A stretch of DNA of 64,000 nucleotides, taken from the NCBI GenBank assembly GCA_963682175.1, contig OY821782.1, forward strand, positions 394,501 through 458,500, written 5' to 3'. Shown in pieces: positions 23,958-33,097 of this stretch (positions are counted from its first letter, which is position 1; each line of letters opens with the position of its first letter). The stretch comes from Triglochin maritima (taxonomy: Eukaryota; Streptophyta; Magnoliopsida; Alismatales; Juncaginaceae). The notes beneath the pieces are model-generated. The model was not told where the DNA came from, did not search any database, and worked only from the letters and a program-made list of their open reading frames with translations. A program made the position numbers and the translations under genes.

Positions 23958-25565
23958 ATGACGAGGAGATCACTTTCTTTAGAGGAGATTCACCCCTACC
24001 AATATTGCGGCGACGAAGACGTGGAGTTTTGGATAGCGTACATGGAGGAGTATTTTGCTTCCAAGCAAATACGAAAATCTTTTCAAATCCGTATGGCGGG
24101 TTATTATCTCGTCGAGGAGGCGTACGAATGGTTTCGGTCGTGGTACCGCAATCATTCAAAAGATTCTACATGGTTGGATTTTGTTCAAGCGTTGGTATTT
24201 CGATTTGGGAGTAAAAACGAGGAGCAAGATGAGGCCCAACAAAAGGAAATTTGTACAATGCAAGAAGATCTTATGCTCATGTCTCATATGGGTGAAATGT
24301 GTGCAATTCAAGAAGATCCTATGCTCATGTCTCATGTCGGTGAAATTGGTGCAATTCAAGAATATCCTAGGCTCGTGTCTCATGTTTGTGAAATTTGTGC
24401 AATTCGAGAATATCATTTGCCGCCACAAGAGCGTCGAATTGAAGCCGGAGCACTTGCATCCCGTAGTCAACCACCAGTTCATCAACATCCTCATATTGAT
24501 CAAAGAGCATGCACAATCATGCGAGATGTTGGCACGTCAAGAATTGAAAGGAAGGGAGTTGTTACCGTGGTTGCATATTTTCTTGGGCTATCTACAGTAA
24601 AGGCCATTAGAACAGTACAAAATCACGTCAAGATCCAGCGTTTGCATGAAAGTCTCCATGTCGAAGGCGAAAGACCGCCGGCCGAGCCTCCGCCAAAACC
24701 CATAGTCTCCTCGGACTCACCGACCAAATCTTTCTACTCTTCCCATCAGAGCATCAGAATCATTGGAGGAGCTGTCACAACGGCCACTCCCACGACAAGG
24801 ACGATGGGATCTTCAAGCTCGGTCTTGTCGCCATTGTCGTCCTTGTCGAGTACCATCTCCCTAACACCAAGATCCCACCTTTCCACCACAAATCGCGTTA
24901 AATCGTGGTTCTGGAACGACCCATCTCGTCGATTTGGCGAAAGAGGTCGCGATTGGGCGTCGATGGGGTGCTCTTTCTCGGGGTTGAACGCTTTGTACGA
25001 GGCCGTGAACGGTGGGGCGGACGTCTGGATTAACCAGAACCGATTTAGGATCGTGAGGCAGCTAGGAGAAGGTGGATTTGCCTTTGTTTACCTCGTCAAG
25101 GAGATCGTCAGAGATGGGTCTGTTGGTGGCTTGGCCTTGAAGAACCAATCTCATGTTTCAGATGATGATATGTATGCGTTGAAAAAAGTGCTGATTCAAA
25201 CTGAGGAGCAGCTGAAGCTTGTGAGACAGGAGATTCATGTTTCATCCCTGTTTAATCACCCCAATTTGCTTCCTCTTCTTGATCATGCGATCATTCCAGT
25301 TAAGAGTGCACAAGGAGACTCGCAAAATCATGACGCATACTTGTTATTTCCTGTTCATCTCGACGGTACATTGTTAGACAATGCTAAAGTAATGCAATCA
25401 AAAAAGGAGTTCTTCTCCACAGTGGTGGTTCTTCAGATCTTTCATCAGATTTGTGCAGGATTAAAGCATATGCACAGTTTTGGTCCTCCATACGCACACA
25501 ATGATGTGAAACCTGGTAACGTCCTCATTACTCACAGGAAAGGACAATTTGAATGGTGGGACTAG
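23958..25565 (+). CDS. Gag-like / truncated STK16-type kinase fusion ORF of the retrotransposon
   Basis: 535 aa from the first ATG after the PBS; the frame is also open upstream to 23859. Residues about 15-85 form a retrotransposon Gag domain (VEFWIAYMEEYFASKQI, AYEWFRSWYRNHSKDSTWL, QALVFRFG). Residues 99-150 are a 16-residue repeat. After a Pro/Ser-rich linker, a kinase segment starts at residue 336 (24963) with MGCSFSGLNALYEAVNGG. It holds the glycine loop LGEGGFAFVYLVKE, YALKKVL with the catalytic lysine, HPNLLPLLDH and the catalytic loop AHNDVKPGNVLI. It stops before DFG, so it cannot be a complete kinase. The segment matches plant STK16-like kinases (NAK relatives; the N-terminal MGC suggests lipid modification in the parent). 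It is intronless over about 600 bp, which suggests capture from spliced RNA. No zinc knuckle, protease or polymerase is present. Confidence 0.85.
   Translation: MTRRSLSLEEIHPYQYCGDEDVEFWIAYMEEYFASKQIRKSFQIRMAGYYLVEEAYEWFRSWYRNHSKDSTWLDFVQALVFRFGSKNEEQDEAQQKEICTMQEDLMLMSHMGEMCAIQEDPMLMSHVGEIGAIQEYPRLVSHVCEICAIREYHLPPQERRIEAGALASRSQPPVHQHPHIDQRACTIMRDVGTSRIERKGVVTVVAYFLGLSTVKAIRTVQNHVKIQRLHESLHVEGERPPAEPPPKPIVSSDSPTKSFYSSHQSIRIIGGAVTTATPTTRTMGSSSSVLSPLSSLSSTISLTPRSHLSTTNRVKSWFWNDPSRRFGERGRDWASMGCSFSGLNALYEAVNGGADVWINQNRFRIVRQLGEGGFAFVYLVKEIVRDGSVGGLALKNQSHVSDDDMYALKKVLIQTEEQLKLVRQEIHVSSLFNHPNLLPLLDHAIIPVKSAQGDSQNHDAYLLFPVHLDGTLLDNAKVMQSKKEFFSTVVVLQIFHQICAGLKHMHSFGPPYAHNDVKPGNVLITHRKGQFEWWD
24252..24413 (+). 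repeat. In-frame 48-bp tandem repeat (3.4 copies) in the Gag part
   Basis: Units start at 24252, 24300, 24348 and 24396 (the last partial). Each encodes 16 residues of the type CAIQEDPMLMSHVGEI. Copies differ by a few substitutions, the third most. The length is a multiple of three, so the reading frame is kept. Confidence 0.85.
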
Positions 25566-25569
25566 TGCT

Positions 25570-26260
25570 ACGACGACGGCAAGAAGAGTTGCAGACAAGC
25601 TGTTTGACAAAATGCGGAACTTGGCGATAACCATCTTAAGATGTGGAAGTGACGCTAATGATGCCAATTAGTCTTGGAGACAATGCTCCTAGTGCTGCAA
25701 GGGAAGTGTTCGATGGAATGCTTGTGAGGGTGGCTCCAATGTTTTGATACTTCTAACTTACGCTCTCAAGGTGTTCGATAAAATGCCTGGGTGGACGTTG
25801 CTGGATGTGGATGACGAGAAGGGCAGGAATATATATCTATTGATTGAATCACCAACTTCAAGGTTGACCTTAGATGTGTGCCTCCAAATTCACAACTATT
25901 CAGCCATGGGAGTCGTCGAGAATGATCAAGCCTCATCCCTTTGTTTTGAAAACATGTAGCTTTTGTGATGCGATTGGTTTCCTTGGAATTTTGGGTTTCG
26001 TGGATGTTTCTTTTCTTCTTATGCAGCCCAACCAAGGATTTCACAGTCCACCTGAGAGTCGGCTTACCCAACCTTGATATCAAATTTGCAAAGAATGCTG
26101 CACACAAGCTGCTCGACGAAATGACTATATGGGTTACATTCATCACAATGAGGCTACAATTGAACATGACAAGGTCTGGTGGTAAGATGGAAGATTGGGC
26201 CGAACTTCCATGCCTTACGAAGAAGATAATCGAGGACGTAAAGGGAAACAATCCCTAGCA
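25570..26260 (+). pseudogene. Captured non-coding filler with PPR-like fragments
   Basis: Downstream of the fusion ORF the frame is broken, but short stretches echo the A-helix of pentatricopeptide repeats: ADKLFDKM (25596), AAREVFDGM (25700), ALKVFDKMPG (25765) and AAHKLLDEM (26098). The spacing is irregular and stops intervene. This may be debris of a second captured gene. The resemblance is short and could be chance; no function is claimed. Confidence 0.3.
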
Positions 26261-26329
26261 AGGCCACCATGGGTTCATCATCCAAATTCGTTGCATTTCA
26301 TCCACAACCTTGGGGACAAGGTTGATTTT

Positions 26330-26342
26330 AAGGGGGAAGGAG
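26330..26342 (+). other. Polypurine tract
   Basis: AAGGGGGAAGGAG, ending one base before the 3' LTR, is the expected plus-strand primer site. The preceding translated text (NLGDKVDFKGEGVD) resembles the far C-terminus of Ty3/gypsy polyproteins, probably the only trace of pol. Confidence 0.85.
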
Positions 26343-26343
26343 T

Positions 26344-26706
26344 TGATAGCAGTCAAAATAAATGAAGTGACGTGGCCAATCGTAATTGGTCTAATACACT
26401 TGATGAAGATTGATGACTTGGCATATTTTGATTGGGTGTTTGGGGGTTACATGGATTCTATGTTAGTTAGAGTTAGTTTTAGTAGTTAGAGTTAGTTGGA
26501 GTTAGTTAATTGAAGTGGTTGTTGTAGCCTATAAATAGGTCATCACTTGTACTTGTATAAGCATCCATTTTGAATAATGAAATCTTAGTTTGGTTATTGT
26601 GTTTGTTTGGAGTTTTGTGTCACTCGAAGAGCACTAATTGTATCGGTTCGTAGTTGGTGATCGCATTCATGAGTCCGGTCCGGAGTGGATCCGTTGTGGG
26701 CTAACA
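26344..26706 (+). repeat. 3' LTR (363 bp), identical to the 5' LTR
   Basis: Base-by-base reading shows no difference from 23565-23927. It is followed by the second CCCTA duplication (26707-26711). Its TATA box points toward the bZIP gene about 1 kb downstream, so read-through or new promoter activity is possible. Confidence 0.95.
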
Positions 26707-27738
26707 CCCTAACCCCTCCCAAAGCTTCGCGTCCGGCCTTCTCCGGCCCGAGTTTTGGGGTTCGTTTTCAGAGCTTTGGTGGTGCTTTTGTGTGTGAGAC
26801 TGGAGTTTTGGTCGGTTTTTTGCGTAAAGTTTTGTGCTTTCGGAATGTGGGTTCGGTTTGGGGATTTGGGTTGTCGTTTGTTTTGGGTTTTGGTGGGTGC
26901 GTAGAATGTGGGCTTGGGGGAGGGTGTTTGTGTGTTTTTTGTCTTAACTTTCGTGCTTTTGGATTGTGGGTTTGGTTTGGCGATTTGGGTTGGCGTGGGT
27001 TTTGATGGCTGCTTTGGTTGGAGGTGTTGGGGTTTTGGTTCTTTTGATGGGTGTGGAGAATGTAAATAGATTTCGGTCGCTGTTGTATCAGTCTGATTTG
27101 GTTTTCGGGGTTTGATTTCTTGCTTCTGGGGTTTTAGGTGCAAAGGGTTTTGGTGTTGAGCTTCTTTTTTTTGTAATGGGATTTTTCATGTATAGTTTGA
27201 GTTAGAATATGCACGGCTTGTTTGTTTGATTGATTTGTTGTTGTTGTTGAAGTATTTATTACATTTTTTATTCAAATAGATTGAGTTGGAATATGCACTG
27301 CAACTGTCGCTTGTCTTTGTTAATGGCTTTTATGATAGAATAGGTTTCAGGTTTGGGTTGCAGAGTTTGTGAATGTTCTATGTTAGAACTAGGATTTGTT
27401 GTATTCAGTTTTGTTACACAGTGGGCTTGTTTGGATTAGGGAACTCATGCTTCGAGAGTCATTTTCTATGTTGTTTCTGTTTTATGTTTTAAGTACAATC
27501 AAACATGTTGATTAGATAGTATGTTTTTCTTTGGAGTCTACTTAATGATCGGAAGAAAATACCATTTTCTAATTTCGATAAGTCATTTTGTTTTTAAAAA
27601 GCAGCATTGGACCTTTTGAAGCTGGTTGTTTTATGTTTCATTGGTTTATTGGTTTGCAATTTGTTTCTCTGCAGAGGTTGATCAGCATTTAAGTCGATTG
27701 AATTAGTAGAAAGTGTTAAGCCGAAGAATCATATTAGG
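26707..27738 (+). promoter_or_regulatory. Leader and 5'-UTR intron of the bZIP gene
   Basis: The sequence after the insertion continues the original CCCTAACCCC motif into a GC-richer leader (about 26712-26760), then a T/G-rich stretch with no ORF of note that reads like a 5'-UTR intron. An acceptor TTCTCTGCAG ends at about 27674, leaving some 65 bp of leader before the ATG at 27739. The original promoter lies on the other side of the retrotransposon, so transcription must cross the element or start in it. Confidence 0.45.
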
Positions 27739-29806
27739 ATGTCACGGCTTTCTCAACTTCCTCCTCGGTTCCCAGTTCGAAATGCTGGATCCTCAACCCA
27801 CCTTGTGAATCTCATCTCCCCCAAAGAAGATGAGTTGGAGGTACCAAAGTGTAGGCTCTCATCCCAAGGTTCCATGTTCGAAGAGCAGCCCAAGTGGCTC
27901 GATGATCTTCCCGATGACTGTGGAACGAGTTCGAAGTTGACCCCCCTTAGGAGAACAGTGAGTGACCCAGTAGCTACTCTTGAGGGAAGCTCGATATTTG
28001 ATTTTTCAGCTTTCCCAATTGAAGATGATGTCTCTTTTACAAGTGATGCTTCTGGTGGACTAGACGCCGATTGTCTATATGGTCCAAATTCTCCCAGGAA
28101 CACCAACAACTTAACCCCATCGGAGAGCTCGGTGGTATCTGCTGTTTTTGAGAGTGTCAACAGCAATCCCTTTCAGTTTATCACCATGGATGGCCTAGGC
28201 AGTTGTGTAAGCGAACGTAATGCTGGAGGTGAAAATTTTGTTGCAGCCAACAACTTAGATACAGAGAAACAATCAAGAAGGTACCACTATCTTACTTGTA
28301 AATTCACTAACCAATATACAAGTAAATGACTAATTGGTACTTCACTACAGATGAAACAGTCAAGTGTGATATATATTTCGTAGTTCATGATATTTTATTA
28401 TCCTAAACAATCTTCTCGTATGATTTACTTTGTTAAAGTTGGTTCGGTGGAAACCTATTTTTTTATTTATTTGTTATGTCATTTGTTTTTAGGTGTTTTT
28501 ATTTTTATTTTTCTCAAATCAAAGTCATTGTGATTGCCTTCTAGTTGCGTGTTATGTGTCTTAAGTTCGTATCTGTGAAATGTTCCTTACATTCTTCTGT
28601 TTCAGAAATGATTTCTCCTTCACAAATTTCTTCCGTGTACCAATATGTGATCTTTTGAAAAATAATAACCTCTCTTATCAACTTTTTATATATTCCAGAC
28701 TACCGGTGAATCAAAATGTCCAGGAGGGGAAACAGACAGCGCATATTGGCACGTAATATATATCATTTTCAGTGCTCTTTTGCTATCTAGGAACTCAAAA
28801 TGCTCACTTTCTTCCATTTCCCCTTTAAATATTTCCTTAATTATTGTTTGCATAATCTTGTCTATTCCGCTTGTATATATGGCCACTTAATTTTATTAAA
28901 AATATTTTTCATTCAAACTCTTTCTTTTCTTTCAAGTTTCAAATGTTGAAGAAAAAACATATGCATCAGGTTCACATTCTGTTTGGATTTGAACATATCT
29001 TGTTCTTATGCTTACACCACTAACCATTCAGTTTTCAGTTTTGCCATGATTTGCTACACCAATAATATCTTATTATCTTTTGTTTTACCGATAGAAAATT
29101 ACTACTAACCTTTACATGTTGAGCAGTTGAGTGACATTTTTTTGATGATTAATGAGCCTCAGTTGAATATTTCCAGGCATAATGGGCAGAGATCAAGAGT
29201 ACGCAAACTTCAATACATTGCTGAACTTGAAAAAACTGTCAATGTTTATCAGGTATACATCTTATGCGTACCAAAGCCATTGCTAACATTTAGCAATCAT
29301 ACTTGTATACTTATATTGACTTCTTCTATTTGCTAGACTATGGGAGCTGAAATGGCTGCCAAGGTTGCTTTCCTCTTCCAGCAAAGGGCCATATTGTCCT
29401 TGGAAAATAGCACCCTAAGAAATAAGATGGCAAGTCTTAAGAAGGAAAAAGTTGTCAAGGATGGTAAGTAAGGCTCGTAAAGCTTTGAGTTTCTACATTT
29501 TACCAAATACCAAAAAAATGTGCATATAATGGTAAAAGAATCGCCATTTTCAGATGAATTTTGAGATTTCATACGATGCCTTTGTTTTTCCCCCTCAATG
29601 ACACAGGACAATATCAATCCCTGAAGAATGAGGTGAACAGATTAAAGAGCAACAATGCCCGTCGAGCTAGAAGCAAAAGCACTATGTGTTTTCCACTAGA
29701 ATCAGTCGACAAAGAGTCCCTACCAACCAATTGGTCGACGTTGAACATTGAAAAGCTTAGCCTGAAAGAGAAAGCAGCTTCTTCTCTTCATGGAATTGGA
29801 AATTAA
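27739..29806 (+). CDS. Atypical bZIP transcription factor (At4g06598/At1g58110-like)
   Basis: Five exons: 27739-28280, 28699-28752, 29177-29252, 29337-29463 and 29607-29806. They total 999 nt, 332 aa, in phase. The N-terminus [13 protein letters not shown] and the [13 protein letters not shown] and LRRTVSDP blocks are typical of a small plant bZIP subfamily. The bZIP part is split over exons 3-5: [20 protein letters not shown], then [19 protein letters not shown] and [20 protein letters not shown]. The basic region is unusual: normal bZIPs have N-x7-R, but here the position of the invariant Asn is Gly, with Thr where subfamily relatives have Arg (GTHNGQRSR). Direct DNA binding may therefore be weak; dimerisation through the zipper looks intact. 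Exon 2 is the weakest junction, though only this acceptor for exon 3 keeps the frame. The retrotransposon lies about 1 kb upstream. Confidence 0.85.
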
Positions 29807-30276
29807 GACGATATATTGGTCCAAACTAAGCTGAAGAAAATCCCAAACTTCAACAAACATATTAAGTTTGACACCCTTTTAAACACATGAATTGGCAGAT
29901 GTCATTCAGCTCATTTTGCATCAATCTGACTTCATGAGGTTAACTTGGGTGAAAGGTTCATAGGTTTGTGCCTACAATCATGATAGGCATCATGTTAAAG
30001 ACTGTTGACTGTTATCTTCTAACTTCTAGTCATATTCCTGTTGATTATGATAGTCATCTAATATTCCTAATTTTGATATGCTGATAGTCATCTTAACCAT
30101 TGGTTTGAATCAAAGGTGACGTATCTTCAAAATGGACCGATTCAGAAGCATTTTAAATAATGAAGGAATTAGTGGTTGCAGCCTTGCTCTGACTTGAATT
30201 TGTTCTTTTTATTTTTTAGTCCTTCCATCAGTTGGTTTTATCAGCTTGCGACCTGGCGTGCAACGAGGTATATTAA
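29807..30276. other. 3' flank of the bZIP gene, nothing recognised
   Basis: About 470 bp of AT-rich 3' UTR and spacer. No ORF with a domain and no repeat boundary before the MITE at 30277. Confidence 0.5.
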
Positions 30277-31025
30277 GACCATCTGTCGGATGGTCTTTTG
30301 GGGTCAGGTTGGGGGTCGACCCGACCTTGGGCCCCTTAACGGGGGTCGGCCCAGGTCGGGCCGCGACCTGGATCGGGGACCCGACCTGAGTTCTGACCTG
30401 GGTTGGCCGAATTTTTTTTGTTTTTAAAAAAATAAAGATTAAACTTTAGTTTTTTTATTTGTTAAATAATACTTAATTGATATGTATATGTTTTTATATA
30501 ATTAGAATTAAATTCTGAAAATTAAAATAAACGAAAATAATTAATGAAAATTAGTAAATAAATATAAATAATTAATCAAAATTAGTAAAAAAAAATGTAA
30601 TTAATTAAAAAAATTACCTAGCAAAATAGAACACATGAATTTACCCAGGTTCACCTAAAAACGAATTAGTAATCTAAAAAATCGGTAGAGAATTACTAAT
30701 AAATCTCAAACGAGACCCCGATTGACCTGTTGGAGTGACCAATATTAAATATAATTTTTCAAAATTATTTGGCAATTAACGTAATTTAATTAGATTAAGT
30801 TATCGTAGAAATAATTTATTTAGTAGTTTGTGTATTTTTGTGATTAAAATAGAAAATGAGGTAAAAAAAAATTATGTGGATGAGAGAGAGTGTTGAGAGT
30901 GGAGTTGGGGTTAAGGAGTGAAAAATAGGTTGGGTTGGGTGGTGGGTTGCATAGTTTTTTTTGCTGACGTGGTGGAGAGAGAAACTGGGTTGGAGTAGAA
31001 AATGGAGTTGTGGTTAATGGTGCTC
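30277..31025. mobile_element. MITE-like element, TAA-flanked (PIF/Harbinger-Tourist style)
   Basis: Flanked by TAA at 30274-30276 and 31026-31028, the 3-bp target preference of PIF/Harbinger. Ends read GACCATC and, inverted, GAGCACCATTAAC. The left 150 bp is GC-rich with stacked hairpins (GACCATC..GATGGTC; GGTCGACCC; repeats of GGTCGGGCC type), the rest AT-rich without coding capacity. It resembles the element at 62635-63134 in ends, flanks and architecture. Terminal similarity is short, so the superfamily is inferred. Confidence 0.5.
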
Positions 31026-31059
31026 TAACAACATCCCACGACCCGGTTGGTCCGGATTT

Positions 31060-31965
31060 TTTTTAAAATTTTTGTTTTTTTTTGTTTTGGTATTTGTTAT
31101 AATAATTAGGGGTTTATATTTTGATAAATAGCTAGGATTTAAGTAGTTTTAAATGATATTTTGATAATAATTAGGATTAGAATTTATTATATTTTGATAA
31201 TGTTAGATTTTGAAGATCTAATTTTTTTGGTGTGTTATTTGGTTTATATCGTGTATTTGTCTAAAACTTAAATATACCAACTTATCTGAAATAGGGAATA
31301 TTGCACTAAATTAAAAGTAGAAAAACAATAATTAAACTAAAATAAAAATAAGGAAGATAAGTCTTAAATTTAAATAAAAATTACAACTACAAATTATGAA
31401 AGATAAGTTATAATATGGAGAGAAAAAATCGACAAGATAAGACATCACGTACATATTGTACATTGTCAATCTAACAAGATAAGACATCACGTGTGTAATG
31501 TACATTGTCAGTCCGACAAGATAAGTCGTGTATTTGGTTTATACCGTGTATTTGGTTTATCGTCTCGGGTAATGTAAGTTTACGTTTGTTTAATTTAATG
31601 TAATATTTGATTTATTAATATTAATGATATTTAGTATTTGATAATTATTGATGGTTAAATAATAAAAAATGCAATTTCGAATTATAAATTTTATTGGTAT
31701 TTTTATTTTTCAATTAGATTATTAATGTTTTTGGTAAATATAAATGATTTTGAAATAGAATAAGAGTTGATAACGAAATGAATGATGTGGAAGAAAGAGA
31801 GTAGGAAGACCTAGATCATGGTAAATTGTTGAATAGTGAAGGGAAAAGAAGATGTTGATTATAATGACGTGCAGTAAGAGAAATGAAGAGAATGTGTGCA
31901 TGACCTACATCATTAATATAATTTTCAGGAGTGAAGAGAAATGACCTATGTTATTAGGATTTATG
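31060..31965. repeat. AT-rich dispersed repeat, copy A (internally deleted)
   Basis: Runs collinear with 60370-61470: shared phrases include TAATTAGGGGTTTATATT at 31104, CAGTCCGACAAGATAAG near 31510, TTGATGGTTAAATAA near 31648 and TGACCTAGATCATGGT-like text near 31808. Relative to copy B it lacks the block at about 60725-61080 that carries the NAM-associated protein fragment. No ORF. It ends near TTATGCTCTAA (about 31957-31968). Confidence 0.6.
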
Positions 31966-32333
31966 CTCTAAGAGAATTTTCGTAAATAAATACATATTTT
32001 CTCAGATGTCCCCTCGCCATGATAATTATACTCTACTATGGATGTCCTTATAAAATGATACATAAATCTCATAGCCCTTTGGAGGTTATATTACATACTA
32101 TATTTAGAGAAAGAAAAAGGAACTACTAAACGTCGCCCCAAAACTACTTAAATCGTCCCTTGAAATTACCAAATTGCCCTTAACAATATATTTAATACCC
32201 ATATCGTCCCGTGTTTTTAAACAAGGTTATTGACTCAGTTTTACTAACATTCCTAGTACCAACACCATGAAAATGTCTGGCGAAACACCTAGATCAGGCG
32301 AAGTAACAGAGGCGGATTTTTTTTTTCCGACAC

Positions 32334-32486
32334 GGGCGTCTGGCTAAGACGCATGTACCATCGTGGAGGCGTCTGGCTAAGACGCCTCCACCATCGTTGA
32401 GGCGTCTTAGCCAGACGCCTCCACCATCGTTGAGGCGTCTTAGCCAGACGCCTCCACGATGGTACAGGCGTCTTAGCCAGACGTCC
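32334..32486. repeat. Palindrome array, unit GGCGTCTTAGCCAGACGCC
   Basis: Alternating direct and inverted copies of GGCGTCTGGCTAAGACGC joined by short linkers of the type CTCCACCATCGTTGA. Four to five units in about 150 bp, any two neighbours able to pair. The arrangement mirrors the arrays of the larger MULE at 33741-38556, with a different motif. Confidence 0.85.
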
Positions 32487-32903
32487 CGTTTTTTTTTAGT
32501 TTTTTTTGTCAAATTAAAATTATACAGTGTGTTATCTCAAATTATTTGACGTTTCTTTGCAAGTTTTCGGTGGTAACCGGTCGGATTACAATGCGTTTTT
32601 TGCAAGTGATGAAGATTCAAAAAAATTCCAGATCCAACATTTTTTAAGATCCAAAATCCCCCCAGCGGTAAAACATCATCACTCACAAATACCACCTCGA
32701 CAGGTCGTGCGGGGGTGGCAAGGGGGCAGCGGCTCCTGGAAATTTTTTGGATTTTGAAATTGTTGGATCTGGAAATTTTTGAATTTTCGGTGTACCGAAG
32801 GGGTATTGGTCATCCGAATATAGTAATTATTAACTTATTAATTAATTAATTTAACAATTATCTAAATTTATAATCAATTATCTTTTTAAAAAATTAATAA
32901 AAA

Positions 32904-33097
32904 ATTACGGGCGTCCGAAGGAGCCGCCCCCACGTAGGAGGGGGCGTATGTGTAAGACGCCTCCCCATGGGGGAGGCGTCTTACACATACGCCTGTCCCA
33001 TGGGCGGGGCGTCTGGGTAAAACGCCTCCCCTATGGGGGAGGCGTCTTACCTAGACGCCCCTGCTACGTGGGGGCGGCTCCTTCGGACGCTCGTAAT
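32904..33097. repeat. Large nested hairpin (cruciform-capable), about 194 bp
   Basis: Outer arms of about 33 bp (TTACGGGCGTCCGAAGGAGC at the left and its inverse ending in CGTAA at the right) enclose two inner hairpins. Each inner hairpin has arms of about 25 bp around GGCGTCTTACACATACGCC or GGCGTCTTACCTAGACGCC. A single strand would fold into a three-way, cloverleaf-like shape. It is GC-rich in an AT-rich setting and has no ORF. Confidence 0.85.

Larger units (their letters stand above)
23565..26706 (+). mobile_element. Young non-autonomous LTR retrotransposon with captured kinase sequence
   Basis: The 3142-bp element has two 363-bp LTRs that read identically by eye, flanked by CCCTA on each side (23560-23564 and 26707-26711). 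LTRs run TG...CA. A tRNA-Met primer binding site follows the 5' LTR and a polypurine tract precedes the 3' LTR. The 2416-bp interior has one long ORF (Gag-like plus part of a protein kinase) and no protease, reverse transcriptase, RNase H or integrase, so mobility must depend on another element's enzymes. Identical LTRs mean recent insertion. It split an AAACCCTAACCCC motif in the leader or promoter of the bZIP gene. Assignment to Ty3/gypsy-related elements is inference from the Gag style and the 3' end. Confidence 0.95.

Noticed and set aside
23565..26706. Reading the kinase segment as a real host kinase gene
   Set aside because: It lies in frame with Gag between identical LTRs, lacks DFG and the rest of the C-lobe, and has no introns or own promoter.
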